Shown: positions 53,708 through 62,623 of the stretch, one piece after another | Position numbering within the stretch: position 1 is the stretch's first letter | How the letters are laid out: each line of letters begins with the position of its first letter | Assembly: GCA_014656175.1 (NCBI GenBank) | Contig: BNBX01000011.1 | Location: 63,420 to 127,419 of the forward strand | Direction of reading: 5' to 3' | DNA: 64,000 nt | Source of the DNA: Streptomyces werraensis | GTDB lineage: Bacteria > Actinomycetota > Actinomycetes > Streptomycetales > Streptomycetaceae | Position numbers and translations under genes: made by a program | Notes under the pieces: model-generated | The model's database searches: none | The model's input: only the letters and a program-made list of their open reading frames with translations | Told to the model about the DNA's origin: nothing

Positions 53708-55414
53708 CTACAGCGGCACGATGTCCGGCGCCCCCAGACGGGCCGCGTCCGCGGTCAGGTCGTCGGGCTGGCGCTGCGACTCCCGCTCGGCCTCCACCCG
53801 CTTCTCGTAGTGCTGCACCTCGCGGTCGATCTGGCCGCCGTCCCAGCCCAGCACGGGCGCCATCAGCTCGGCGGCCTCGCGCGCGCTGCGCGTGCCCCGG
53901 TCAAACGTCTCGATGGATATGCGGGTGCGCCGGGTGAGCACGTCCTCCAGATGGCGCGCGCCCTCGTGCGAGGCGGCGTAGACGACCTCGGCGCGCAGGT
54001 AGTCGTCGGCGGCCTTCAGCGGCTCGCCCAGGGACGGGTCGGAGGCGACGAGGTCCAGGACCTCCTCGGCGAGCGACCCGTACCTCTGGAGCAGGTGCTC
54101 GACCCGGACCGGATGCAGGCCGGTGCGGGCGGCCGTGCGGGCCCGGCCGTTCCACAGGGCGTGGTAGCCCTCGGCGCCCACCAGCGGGGTGTCCTCGGTG
54201 ACGCAGTCCGCCACGCGCAGGTCGAGACCGTGCACCGCGGCGTCCACGGCGTCCTTGGCCATCACCCGGTACGTCGTGTACTTGCCGCCCGCGACCACGA
54301 CCAGGCCGGGGACCGGATGGGCGACCGTGTGCTCGCGGGACAGCTTGCTCGTGGCGTCCGACTCGCCGGCGAGCAGCGGGCGCAGCCCCGCGTACACCCC
54401 TTCGACGTCGTCCCGGGTGAGCGGCACCGCGAGGACGGAGTTGACGTGCTCCAGCAGGTAGTCGATGTCGGCGCTGGACGCGGCCGGGTGCGCCTTGTCG
54501 AGGTCCCAGTCGGTGTCGGTGGTGCCGACGATCCAGTGCCGGCCCCAGGGGATGACGAACAGCACGGACTTCTCCGTGCGCAGGATCAGCCCGGAGGTGG
54601 AGTGGATGCGGTCCTTGGGCACGACCAGGTGGATGCCCTTGGAGGCGCGCACATGGAACTGGCCGCGCTCGCCGACCATCGCCTGGGTGTCGTCGGTCCA
54701 CACCCCGGTGGCGTTGACCACCTGCTTGGCGCGGATCTCGTACTCGCCGCCGCCCTCCACGTCCTGCACCCGGGCGCCGACGACCCGCTCGCCCTCGCGC
54801 AGGAACCCGGTGACGCGGGCGCCGTTGGCCGTCCGGGCGCCGTACGCCGCCGCCGTGCGCACGAGGGTGAGCACGAAGCGGGCGTCGTCCATCTGGGCGT
54901 CGTAGTACTGCAGGGCACCGACCAGCGCGTCCTTCTTCAAGCAGGGCGCGACCCGCAAGGCGTGACGGCGGCTCAGATGGCGGTGCAGGGGGAGGCCCCG
55001 TCCGTGGCCGTGGGTCATCGCCATGGTGTCGTAGAGCGCGACGCCCGCCCCGGCGTAGAGCCGCTCCCAGCCCTTGTGCTGCAGCGGGTAGAGGAACGGC
55101 ACCGGGCGCACCAGGTGCGGGGCGAGCTTCTCCAGGAGCAGGCCGCGCTCCTTCAACGCCTCGCGGACGAGGGCGAAGTCCAGCATCTCGAGATAGCGCA
55201 AACCGCCGTGGATCAGCTTGCTGGAGCGGCTGGAGGTGCCCGACGCCCAGTCACGCGCCTCGACCAGTCCCGTGGACAGGCCGCGCGTCACCGCGTCGAG
55301 CGCCGTGCCCGCGCCGACCACGCCGCCGCCCACCACCAGCACGTCCAGCTCGCGCTCGGCCATGGACGCCAGTGATTCGGCGCGCTGCGCCGGCCCCAGT
55401 GTCGCTGTCCTCAC
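53708..55414 (-). CDS. glpD: GlpD, glycerol-3-phosphate dehydrogenase (FAD)
   Basis: 568 residues. Oxidises glycerol-3-phosphate to dihydroxyacetone phosphate and passes electrons to quinone at the membrane. FAD-binding LVVGGGVVGAGTALDAVTRG; SRSSKLIHGGLRYLE is the signature; ASKGIHLVVPKDRI, VIPWGRHWIVGTTDTDWD and VAGGKYTTYRVMAKDAVD are further family blocks; a C-terminal DAO_C domain is present. GTG start with GGGAGGCAG. Not beside glpF/glpK here. Confidence 0.95.
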   Translation of the reverse strand: MRTATLGPAQRAESLASMAERELDVLVVGGGVVGAGTALDAVTRGLSTGLVEARDWASGTSSRSSKLIHGGLRYLEMLDFALVREALKERGLLLEKLAPHLVRPVPFLYPLQHKGWERLYAGAGVALYDTMAMTHGHGRGLPLHRHLSRRHALRVAPCLKKDALVGALQYYDAQMDDARFVLTLVRTAAAYGARTANGARVTGFLREGERVVGARVQDVEGGGEYEIRAKQVVNATGVWTDDTQAMVGERGQFHVRASKGIHLVVPKDRIHSTSGLILRTEKSVLFVIPWGRHWIVGTTDTDWDLDKAHPAASSADIDYLLEHVNSVLAVPLTRDDVEGVYAGLRPLLAGESDATSKLSREHTVAHPVPGLVVVAGGKYTTYRVMAKDAVDAAVHGLDLRVADCVTEDTPLVGAEGYHALWNGRARTAARTGLHPVRVEHLLQRYGSLAEEVLDLVASDPSLGEPLKAADDYLRAEVVYAASHEGARHLEDVLTRRTRISIETFDRGTRSAREAAELMAPVLGWDGGQIDREVQHYEKRVEAERESQRQPDDLTADAARLGAPDIVPL

Positions 55415-55531
55415 CGCTGCCTCCCGCTCATCGGTCGCATCGGCCGCACCCGTGGGGCGAAGCCCGGTCTCCCACCCTCATGCCCAAATTCTGACCGGGT
55501 TGCCCGACTTCAGCCACACGCCGCCTCGGGC

Positions 55532-55564
55532 TGTGGACAACCGCGGGTCACAGGCTGTGGACAA
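55532..55564 (-). promoter_or_regulatory. Two perfect DnaA boxes (TTGTCCACA)
   Basis: TGTGGACAA at 55532-55540 and 55556-55564, i.e. TTGTCCACA on the minus strand, both exact matches to the Streptomyces DnaA box. They lie within a 12-bp direct repeat GGCTGTGGACAA with a 24-bp period, in the divergent region between glpD and the dehydrogenase homologue. The rest of this 332-bp region shows no other recognisable site. Confidence 0.65.
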
Positions 55565-55746
55565 GCTCGCAGGGCGGCTCACCGGGCCGCTTCCCGGGCC
55601 GCTCACCGCACGACTCACCGAAAACCAGCCGATCAATCCCGCATATCGGTCATATTTACTCCTAGTCTGACATTGCGCTCGCCTGTCCAGTTCTCAGCGC
55701 TTGCGCACCTGTCGCACTCCGGCTATTGGGAAGGACGGTCCACGCC

Positions 55747-56955
55747 ATGCCCGCAGATCTCGCCGTCATCGGACTCGGCCCGTTCGGACTGCCCCTGGCC
55801 CAGGCCGCGGTCGCCGCCGGCATCCCCACGGTCGGGTACCGGACCGGGCCGGAGCCCGGATCCCTCAGCCCCGCCGAGCAAAGGCGCATGCTCGCGCAGG
55901 GCTTCCGGGTCACCACCAGCGCGACCGAGCTCGGCCGGGTGCGCACCGCCGTGATCTGCGCCCCCACCGCGCCCGCCGCCGACGGAGGGCTCGACCTCGG
56001 CCAGGTCGAGGCGGCCGCCCGCACCCTCGCCGCCCAGCTCCGCCCGCACACCACCGTGATCCTGGAGTCCCCCGTGCCGCCCGGCACCACGGAGGGCCCG
56101 CTGCTGCGGCTGCTGGAGTCCGGCTCCGGCCTGCGCGCGGGCCGCGACTTCCACCTCGCCCACTCCCCCAGCCGCGTCGACCCCGGCAACCGGGACTTCA
56201 CCCCCGCCCACACCCCGAAGGTCATCGGCGGCCTCACCCCCGCCTGCACCGAGTCGGCGGCCGCCTTCTACGGCCGCATCACCGACAAGGTGGTCCGCGC
56301 CCGCGGCCCCCGCGAGGCCGAGACGGTGCAGCTCCTGGAGACCAACTTCCGGCACGTCAACATCGCCCTGGTCAACGAGATGGCCGCCCTCTGCCACGAC
56401 CTGGGCATCGACCTGTGGGACGTGCTCCGCTGCGCGGAGACCAAACCCTTCGGCTTCCTCGCCTTCCGCCCCGGACCCGGAGTCGGCGGCCACACCGTCC
56501 CCCAGGACCTCACCGCACACGCCGGCCGCACCCTGCGCATGGCGGAGCTGGCCCAGGAGGTCAACGGCCGCATGCCCCGCTACGTCGTGCAGCGCGCCGC
56601 GGCCCTGCTCAACGAGCACGGCAAGTCGGCGCGCGGCGCGCGCGTGCTGCTCCTCGGGGTCACCTACAAGGCCGATCTCGCCGACCTCCAGGGCAGTCCC
56701 GCGCAGGAGATCGCGGTCCGCCTGATGGAACTGGGCGCCTCGGTCAGCTACCACGACCCGCACGTCCCGTCCTGGAACGTCCTGGACCGCCCGGTCCCCC
56801 GCGCCGACTCCCTCTACGAGGCCGCCGCCGACGCCGACCTCACGATCCTCCTCCAGCAACACCGCACGTACGACCTGCAGGGCCTCTCGGTCAAGGCCCA
56901 GCTCCTCCTGGACACCCGCGGAGCGACGCCTACGGGGGCGGCGCACCGGTTGTGA
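55747..56955 (+). CDS. Nucleotide-sugar dehydrogenase homologue, catalytically degenerate
   Basis: 402 residues, UDP-glucose/UDP-ManNAc dehydrogenase fold. NAD-binding DLAVIGLGPFGLPLAQAAV; central VQLLETNFRHVNIALVNEMA and TKPFGFLAFRPGPGVGGHT; C-terminal domain with LLGVTYKADLADLQGSPAQEI. In active relatives the helix reads KLLEN and the loop GGHC; here Lys is Gln, Asn is Thr and the thioester-forming Cys is Thr (GGHTVPQD). Loss of Cys, Lys and Asn argues against the usual two-step oxidation. Start at ATG 55747 with GGGAAGGA upstream. Role unknown. Confidence 0.85.
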   Translation: MPADLAVIGLGPFGLPLAQAAVAAGIPTVGYRTGPEPGSLSPAEQRRMLAQGFRVTTSATELGRVRTAVICAPTAPAADGGLDLGQVEAAARTLAAQLRPHTTVILESPVPPGTTEGPLLRLLESGSGLRAGRDFHLAHSPSRVDPGNRDFTPAHTPKVIGGLTPACTESAAAFYGRITDKVVRARGPREAETVQLLETNFRHVNIALVNEMAALCHDLGIDLWDVLRCAETKPFGFLAFRPGPGVGGHTVPQDLTAHAGRTLRMAELAQEVNGRMPRYVVQRAAALLNEHGKSARGARVLLLGVTYKADLADLQGSPAQEIAVRLMELGASVSYHDPHVPSWNVLDRPVPRADSLYEAAADADLTILLQQHRTYDLQGLSVKAQLLLDTRGATPTGAAHRL

Positions 56956-57045
56956 GAGGGGGGCGCGCGGCGGGCTTCCGTGTCACGGGGGCTGCCGGTG
57001 GGCGGGGCGCCGTCACCGTCCGAAAAACCGCAAGATCGAACACGC

Positions 57046-57085
57046 GAAAGGGGCCGGTCACCCGTTCAGGTGACCGGCCCCTTTC
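57046..57085. terminator. Bidirectional terminator, 17-bp stem
   Basis: GAAAGGGGCCGGTCACC and GGTGACCGGCCCCTTTC with a 6-base loop, between the convergent dehydrogenase homologue and guaB3. The CTTTC/GAAAG ends serve both strands. Confidence 0.92.
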
Positions 57086-57112
57086 CGTGCCGTACGGAAG
57101 TCCGCGCAGCGG

Positions 57113-58237
57113 CTACCGGCGGTGCTGCGAGTCCGCCACCGTCACCTCGACGCGCTGGAACTCCTTCAGCTCGCTGTAACCCGTGGTGGCCATGGCGCGT
57201 CGCAGGGCGCCGAACAGGTTCATCGAGCCGTCGGGGGTGTGGGACGGGCCGGTGAGGATCTCCTCCAGCGTGCCCACCGTGCCGAGGTCGACCTTCTTGC
57301 CGCGCGGCAGCTCCTCGTTGACGGCCTCCATGCCCCAGTGGTTGCCGCGGCCCGGCGCGTCGGTGGCGCGGGCCAGCGGGGAGCCCATCATCACGGAGTC
57401 CGCGCCGCAGGCGATCGCCTTGGGCAGGTCGCCGGACCAGCCGACACCGCCGTCCGCGATGACGTGCACGTAACGGCCGCCGGACTCGTCCATGTAGTCG
57501 CGGCGGGCGGCGGCCACGTCGGCGACCGCGGTGGCCATCGGCACCTGGATGCCCAGCACGTTGCGCGTGGTGTGCGCGGCGCCGCCGCCGAAACCGACGA
57601 GGACGCCCGCCGCGCCGGTGCGCATCAGGTGCAGGGCGGCGGTGTAGGTGGCGCAGCCGCCGACGATCACCGGGACGTCCAGCTCGTAGATGAACTGCTT
57701 CAGGTTCAGCGGCTCGTGCGAGCCGGAGACGTGCTCCGCCGACACCGTGGTGCCGCGGATGACGAAGATGTCCACGCCCGCGTCGACGACTGCCTTGGAG
57801 AACTGGGCGGTGCGCTGCGGGGAGAGCGCGGCGGCGGTGACGACGCCGGAGTCGCGCACCTCCTTGATGCGCTGCCCGATCAGCTCCTCCTTGATGGGAG
57901 CGGAGTAGATCTCCTGGAGGCGGCGGGTGGCCGTCTCGGCGGGCAGGCCGACGATCTCGTCGAGCAAGGGCTGCGGGTCCTCGTAGCGGGTCCACAGGCC
58001 CTCGAGGTTCAGCACGCCGAGGCCGCCGAGCTCACCGATGCGGATCGCGGTGGCCGGCGAGACGACCGAGTCCATGGGAGCGGCCAGGAACGGCAGCTCG
58101 AAGCGGTAGGCATCGATCTGCCAGGCGATCGAGACCTCCTTCGGGTCCCGCGTACGGCGGCTGGGGACGACCGCGATGTCGTCGAAGGCGTACGCCCGGC
58201 GGCCGCGCTTGCCGCGCCCGATCTCGATCTCAGTCAC
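57113..58237 (-). CDS. guaB3: GuaB3-family IMP dehydrogenase-related protein
   Basis: 374 residues, IMPDH/GMP-reductase barrel without CBS domains. AYAFDDIAVVPSRRTRD, FLAAPMDSVVSPATAIRIGELGGLGVLNLEG and IADGGVGWSGDLPKAIACGAD are typical. The loop that in GuaB reads GPGSICTTR reads GGGAAHTTR here, so the catalytic Cys is His; other actinobacterial GuaB3 proteins also lack it, as I recall. Activity is therefore uncertain despite the usual annotation. Downstream of guaB on the same strand, as in mycobacteria. Confidence 0.88.
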   Translation of the reverse strand: MTEIEIGRGKRGRRAYAFDDIAVVPSRRTRDPKEVSIAWQIDAYRFELPFLAAPMDSVVSPATAIRIGELGGLGVLNLEGLWTRYEDPQPLLDEIVGLPAETATRRLQEIYSAPIKEELIGQRIKEVRDSGVVTAAALSPQRTAQFSKAVVDAGVDIFVIRGTTVSAEHVSGSHEPLNLKQFIYELDVPVIVGGCATYTAALHLMRTGAAGVLVGFGGGAAHTTRNVLGIQVPMATAVADVAAARRDYMDESGGRYVHVIADGGVGWSGDLPKAIACGADSVMMGSPLARATDAPGRGNHWGMEAVNEELPRGKKVDLGTVGTLEEILTGPSHTPDGSMNLFGALRRAMATTGYSELKEFQRVEVTVADSQHRR

Positions 58238-58363
58238 GTCTGTGGCCTTTCCCTGTTGCGTTGCAGCGCCTTCCAGTATCCCCGACGGCCGCGGCGCCCA
58301 CCGCCCCGGACGTCACGCGAGGGCGGCCCCGGTGGTCCGGAGCCGCCCTCGGGAAGCCCGCCG

Positions 58364-59869
58364 CTACTGACGGCTGTAGTTCGGTGCCTCGACCGTCATC
58401 TGGATGTCGTGCGGGTGGCTCTCCTTGAGACCCGCCGAGGTGATCCGGACGAAGCGGCCGCCTGCCTGCAGCTCGGGGACGGTACGGCCGCCGACGTAGA
58501 ACATCGACTGGCGCAGACCGCCGACGAGCTGGTGGACGACGGACGACAGCGGGCCGCGGTAGGGCACCTGGCCCTCGATACCCTCGGGCACCAGCTGCTC
58601 GTCGGAGGCGACGCCCTCCTGAAAGTAACGGTCCTTGGAGAAGGACTTGCGGTCGCCGCGGCTCTGCATGGCGCCCAGCGACCCCATGCCGCGGTACGAC
58701 TTGAACTGCTTGCCGTTGATGAACAGCAGCTCGCCCGGCGACTCCTCGCAGCCCGCGAGCAGCGAGCCGAGCATCACCGTGTCGGCGCCCGCGACGAGCG
58801 CCTTGGCGATGTCGCCGGAGTACTGCAGACCGCCGTCGCCGATGACCGGCACGCCGGCCTCCTTGGCGGCCAGCGCGGCCTCGTAGATCGCGGTGACCTG
58901 CGGGACGCCGACGCCGGCGACGACACGCGTGGTGCAGATGGAGCCGGGGCCGACACCGACCTTGATGCCGTCGCAGCCCGCGTCGACGAGCGCCTTGGCG
59001 CCGTCGCGGGTGGCGATGTTGCCGCCGATCACGTCGACGCCGGAGGAGTTCGACTTGATCTTGGCGACCATGTCGCCGACCAGCCGGGAGTGACCGTGCG
59101 CGGTGTCGACGACGATGAAGTCGACACCCGCCTCGATCAGCGCCTGGGCGCGCTCGAAGGCGTCACCGGCGACACCGACCGCGGCGCCGACCAGCAGACG
59201 GCCCTCGCTGTCCTTGGCGGCGTTGGGGTACTTCTCGGCCTTGACGAAGTCCTTGACCGTGATGAGGCCCTTGAGGACGCCGGCGTCGTCGACCAGCGGA
59301 AGCTTCTCGATCTTGTGGCGGCGCAGCAGCTCCACGGCGTCCGGGCCGGAGATGCCGACCTTGCCGGTCACCAGCGGCATGGGCGTCATGACCTCGCGCA
59401 CCTGACGGGAGCGGTCGGTCTCGAAGGCCATGTCCCGGTTGGTGACGATGCCCAGCAGCTTCTTGTTGCCGTCGGTCACCGGGACGCCGCTGATGCGGAA
59501 CTTCGCGCACAGCGCGTCGGCCTCGGCGAGCGTGGCGTCCGGGTGGATCGTGATGGGGTCGGTGACCATGCCCGACTCGGACCGCTTCACCAGGTCGACC
59601 TGGTTGGCCTGGTCCTCGATGGAGAGATTGCGGTGCAGCACGCCGACACCGCCCTGGCGGGCCATCGCGATGGCCATGCGGGACTCGGTCACCTTGTCCA
59701 TGGCGGCGGACAGCAGCGGGATGTTCACCCGCACGTTCTTGGAGACGTACGAGGCGGTGTCGATCTCGTCGGGTGCCATGTCCGACGGGCCCGGCAGCAG
59801 CAGCACGTCGTCGTAGGTCAGCCCGAGTGTCGCGAATTTTCCGGGCACTCCGTCGACGTTGGCAGTCAT
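58364..59869 (-). CDS. guaB: GuaB, IMP dehydrogenase
   Basis: Oxidises IMP to XMP, the committed step to GMP; feeds GuaA. 501 residues, with a CBS pair between about residues 100 and 220 (DPITIHPDATLAEADALCAKF, MTPMPLVTGKVGISGPDAVELL) inserted in the barrel. The catalytic loop GPGSICTTRVVAGVGVPQ is intact (Cys), as are IADGGLQYSGDIAKAL and the mobile flap YRGMGSLGAMQSR. ATG start. Lies 126 bp upstream of guaB3. Confidence 0.98.
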   Translation of the reverse strand: MTANVDGVPGKFATLGLTYDDVLLLPGPSDMAPDEIDTASYVSKNVRVNIPLLSAAMDKVTESRMAIAMARQGGVGVLHRNLSIEDQANQVDLVKRSESGMVTDPITIHPDATLAEADALCAKFRISGVPVTDGNKKLLGIVTNRDMAFETDRSRQVREVMTPMPLVTGKVGISGPDAVELLRRHKIEKLPLVDDAGVLKGLITVKDFVKAEKYPNAAKDSEGRLLVGAAVGVAGDAFERAQALIEAGVDFIVVDTAHGHSRLVGDMVAKIKSNSSGVDVIGGNIATRDGAKALVDAGCDGIKVGVGPGSICTTRVVAGVGVPQVTAIYEAALAAKEAGVPVIGDGGLQYSGDIAKALVAGADTVMLGSLLAGCEESPGELLFINGKQFKSYRGMGSLGAMQSRGDRKSFSKDRYFQEGVASDEQLVPEGIEGQVPYRGPLSSVVHQLVGGLRQSMFYVGGRTVPELQAGGRFVRITSAGLKESHPHDIQMTVEAPNYSRQ

Positions 59870-60051
59870 GACACCTTCCCCAAATGGCCTTGATCGGTGC
59901 GGATGTCCATGCTAACGGGAAGCGTGGGTGTCTCATTCCACGGTTCCGCACGGTCCCCGGCTTCGTATGTTCGTACGGGAACGGCTGATCGTCCGTTCAT
60001 ATGCAACTGATGCGCCGACGCGCACGCGAAGAGGCGGTGCGGGGACGGGCG

Positions 60052-60729
60052 TTACTGCTCCGCCAGGGCCCGCAGCCGGCTCAGCGCGCGGTGCTGCGCC
60101 ACCCGGACCGCGCCGGGTGACATTCCCAACATCTGACCGGTCTCCTCCGCGGTGAGCCCCACGGCGATACGCAGGAGGATCAGCTCGCGCTGGTTCTCCG
60201 GCAGGCTGGCCAGCAGTTTCTTGGCCCACTCGGCGTCGCTGCTGAGCAGGGCGCGCTCCTCGGGACCGAGCGAGTCGTCGGGCCGCTCCGGCATCTCGTC
60301 GGACGGCACGGCGGTCGAGCCGGGGTGCCGCATGGCGGCGCGCTGGAGGTCGGCGACCTTGTGGGAGGCGATGGCGAAGATGAACGCCTCGAAGGGCCGG
60401 CCGGTGTCCTTGTAGCGGGGCAGCGCGAGCAGCACCGCCACGCAGACTTCCTGGGCGAGGTCCTCGACGAAGTGCCGGGCGTCGCCCGGCAGGCGGGAGA
60501 GACGGGTGCGGCAGTAGCGCAGGGCGAGGGGGTGGACGTGGGCGAGCAGGTCGTGCGTGGCCTGCTCGTCTCCGTCGACCGCGCGGTGGACGAGCGCACC
60601 GATCGCCCCCTGGGCCGTGCCCGCCTCGTCGTCGCGCATCGGTCCATGGTGCCCTGCGGACGCGGGGTCCGTGGCACCGTGTCCTTGGTTGTGCACCGAA
60701 GCGTTATGAGCAGGTGCGCCGGAACTCAT
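60052..60729 (-). CDS. sigD: ECF-type sigma factor, SigD/ShbA-like
   Basis: 225 residues. A 45-residue His/Asn/Ala-rich leader, region 2 (VHPLALRYCRTRL, FVEDLAQEVCVAVLLALPRY, FEAFIFAIASHKVADLQR) and region 4 (LPENQRELILLRIAVGLTAEE, GAVRVAQHRALSRLRAL). Position between guaB and the bldM/whiD block equals that of M. tuberculosis sigD next to guaB2 and whiB3. In S. griseus the protein I believe to be its orthologue (ShbA) drives the hrdB promoter. No anti-sigma gene adjoins. ATG at 60729 has GGGGAGGG nine bases upstream; GTG at 60780 is less likely. Confidence 0.85.
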   Translation of the reverse strand: MSSGAPAHNASVHNQGHGATDPASAGHHGPMRDDEAGTAQGAIGALVHRAVDGDEQATHDLLAHVHPLALRYCRTRLSRLPGDARHFVEDLAQEVCVAVLLALPRYKDTGRPFEAFIFAIASHKVADLQRAAMRHPGSTAVPSDEMPERPDDSLGPEERALLSSDAEWAKKLLASLPENQRELILLRIAVGLTAEETGQMLGMSPGAVRVAQHRALSRLRALAEQ

Positions 60730-61207
60730 CCCTTGCGCCCTCCCCTTCCGCTCGACCGACTCGTCCCCGAGGAACTCCACACCTCAAGGATGCGGCATCC
60801 GCCGCGAAACGAGCAGTGGGTCCCTTCCGGCCGCGGCGAACACCACGTACGGCGTGTGCCCCGGCCCACGCGGACAGTGCTCGGCGGGCCCGCCCGTACG
60901 GGGTCCGGGCCCGGGGTTCGCCGGTGCCGGCACGCCTCGCCTCCGTGCGGAGCGTCACAAGGATGGGGGCCGCAACCGTCCGGGAGGAACACGGAACGTC
61001 CGTGCCGCACCCGTACGCACGGCCGGCGCCCCGCACCGCATGCGCGGGGCCGCGGCCATGACCGGGGCCGTGTCCTCCTCAACGGGGACCAGGCACCGCG
61101 TCCACCGGGACGGCAGACTGCCGGATCCGGGCCCGGACGCATACCCGGACCCCGTGCCGGTACGGCGCCCCGCACCCCGGCCGGCCCGGCCCGAAGGACG
61201 GGACGGC
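60730..61207. other. Intergenic region bldM end / sigma gene start
   Basis: About 480 bp. The first part beyond bldM (61097-61200) has several GC-rich inverted repeats, including TCCGGGCCCGGA, that may terminate bldM. The sigma-gene promoter should lie around 60760-60900. No gene or known motif recognised. Confidence 0.4.
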
Positions 61208-61819
61208 CTACCGCACCAGACCCCACCGGAACCCGAGCGCCACCGCGTGGGCCCGGTCCGAGGCGCCGAGCTTCTTGAAGAGACGGCGCGCGTGGGTCTT
61301 CACCGTGTCCTCGGAGAGGAACAGCTCGCGGCCGATCTCCGCGTTGGAGCGACCGTGGCTCATCCCCTCCAGCACCTGGATCTCACGCGCGGTGAGCGTG
61401 GGCGCCGCGCCCATCTCGGCCGAGCGCAGCCGACGCGGGGCGAGCCGCCAGGTCGGGTCGGCGAGCGCCTGCGTGACCGTGGCGCGCAGCTCCGCGCGGG
61501 AGGCGTCCTTGTGCAGATAGCCGCGGGCCCCGGCGGCCACCGCGAGGGCGACGCCGTCCAGGTCCTCGGCGACCGTGAGCATGATGATGCGTGCTCCGGG
61601 GTCGGCGGACAGCAGCCGCCGCACTGTCTCGACGCCGCCCAGACCGGGCATGCGCACGTCCATCAGAATCAGGTCCGAGCGGTCGGCGCCCCAGCGGCGG
61701 AGGACTTCCTCGCCGTTGGCCGCCGTCGTCACGCGCTCGACGCCGGGCACGGTCGCGACCGCGCGGCGGAGCGCCTCTCGGGCAAGCGGGGAGTCGTCGC
61801 AGACGAGGACGGAAGTCAT
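61208..61819 (-). CDS. bldM: BldM, orphan response regulator controlling development
   Basis: 203 residues. Receiver domain (VLVCDDSPLAREALRRAV, phospho-site Asp in LILMDVRMPGLGG near 54, YLHKDASR) and a C-terminal LuxR-type helix-turn-helix (LTAREIQVLEGMSHGRSNAEI, DTVKTHARRLFKKLGA). In S. coelicolor BldM activates aerial-hyphae genes as a homodimer and, with WhiI, a second set including whiD; phosphorylation is not required. No kinase gene adjoins. GGAGGGCGGCC before the ATG. A BldN-type promoter lies upstream; whiD is divergent. Confidence 0.96.
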   Translation of the reverse strand: MTSVLVCDDSPLAREALRRAVATVPGVERVTTAANGEEVLRRWGADRSDLILMDVRMPGLGGVETVRRLLSADPGARIIMLTVAEDLDGVALAVAAGARGYLHKDASRAELRATVTQALADPTWRLAPRRLRSAEMGAAPTLTAREIQVLEGMSHGRSNAEIGRELFLSEDTVKTHARRLFKKLGASDRAHAVALGFRWGLVR

Positions 61820-61941
61820 GGCCGCCCTCCGCAGCTGATGCGCGTCACCTTGAGCCTCCAGGCTGGTACGAAATCGTCACCTTGCGGTCGACCGTCTCGG
61901 ACGCCCGCCCGAGCGCTTGTTCCTTCAACCGCCTCGCACTC

Positions 61942-61969
61942 TCAACGACGGTCACTCGAAAGAGTTACG
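61942..61969 (-). promoter_or_regulatory. BldN-type promoter of bldM
   Basis: On the minus strand CGTAAC (61969-61964), a 16-bp spacer and CGTTGA (61947-61942), the consensus of promoters read by sigma BldN. bldM is a known BldN target in S. coelicolor. Predicts a leader of about 115 bases. Confidence 0.85.
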
Positions 61970-62199
61970 GGGCCGTCTGCCATCTTCGGCACTCTACGTG
62001 AGGAGGCGTTCACGGTGGAGACATGCGCGACGTACCCCCGGACTTTCACTACAACCCATGCCCCATTCAGCCCCTTTTCTTCCCCTTTGATGGTGTCCGG
62101 AGCTAGATTCGCAATGAGTCATATTTTCATCTCCTTTGATCGTAGTTGTACGGTCGTGGACACCGGATCCGCCCAGTAACGGCTACAAGGGGTCACGCA

Positions 62200-62532
62200 A
62201 TGGCAGATTTCTCCCGCCTTCCCGGACCGAACGCGGACCTGTGGGACTGGCAGCTCCTGGCCGCCTGCCGCGGGGTGGACAGCTCGCTCTTCTTCCACCC
62301 GGAGGGCGAGCGGGGTGCCGCACGCAGCGCACGCGAGAACTCGGCCAAGGAGGTCTGCATGAGGTGCCCGGTACGCGCCGAGTGCGCCGCGCACGCGCTG
62401 GCGGTGCGCGAGCCGTACGGCGTGTGGGGCGGCCTGACCGAGGACGAGCGCGAAGAACTGATGGGGCGGGCGCGCAACCGGCTGGTGTCGGCGTCGGGCG
62501 CCGGCGGACACGCCACCGCCTCGAACACCTGA
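62200..62532 (+). CDS. whiD: WhiD, WhiB-like iron-sulfur developmental regulator
   Basis: 110 residues. Four cysteines (C23, C53, C56, C62) in the C-Xn-C-X2-C-X5-C arrangement that bind a 4Fe-4S cluster, followed by the WhiB turn GVWGGLTEDER and a basic C-terminal stretch. Needed for spore maturation in Streptomyces; binds sigma HrdB region 4. ATG at 62200 follows AAGGGG. The 380-bp divergent region with bldM is AT-rich near 62100-62150, where its promoter and BldM-WhiI sites should lie. Orthologous in position to M. tuberculosis whiB3. Confidence 0.96.
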   Translation: MADFSRLPGPNADLWDWQLLAACRGVDSSLFFHPEGERGAARSARENSAKEVCMRCPVRAECAAHALAVREPYGVWGGLTEDEREELMGRARNRLVSASGAGGHATASNT

Positions 62533-62623
62533 AGGAACGTTTCTCCGGAAAGAAAGCCCGGGCACGCTCGTGTGCCCTTGCTCCGTCGGCCGTTCACTGA
62601 CGGCCCGGTGCCGTCGGCTTCCG

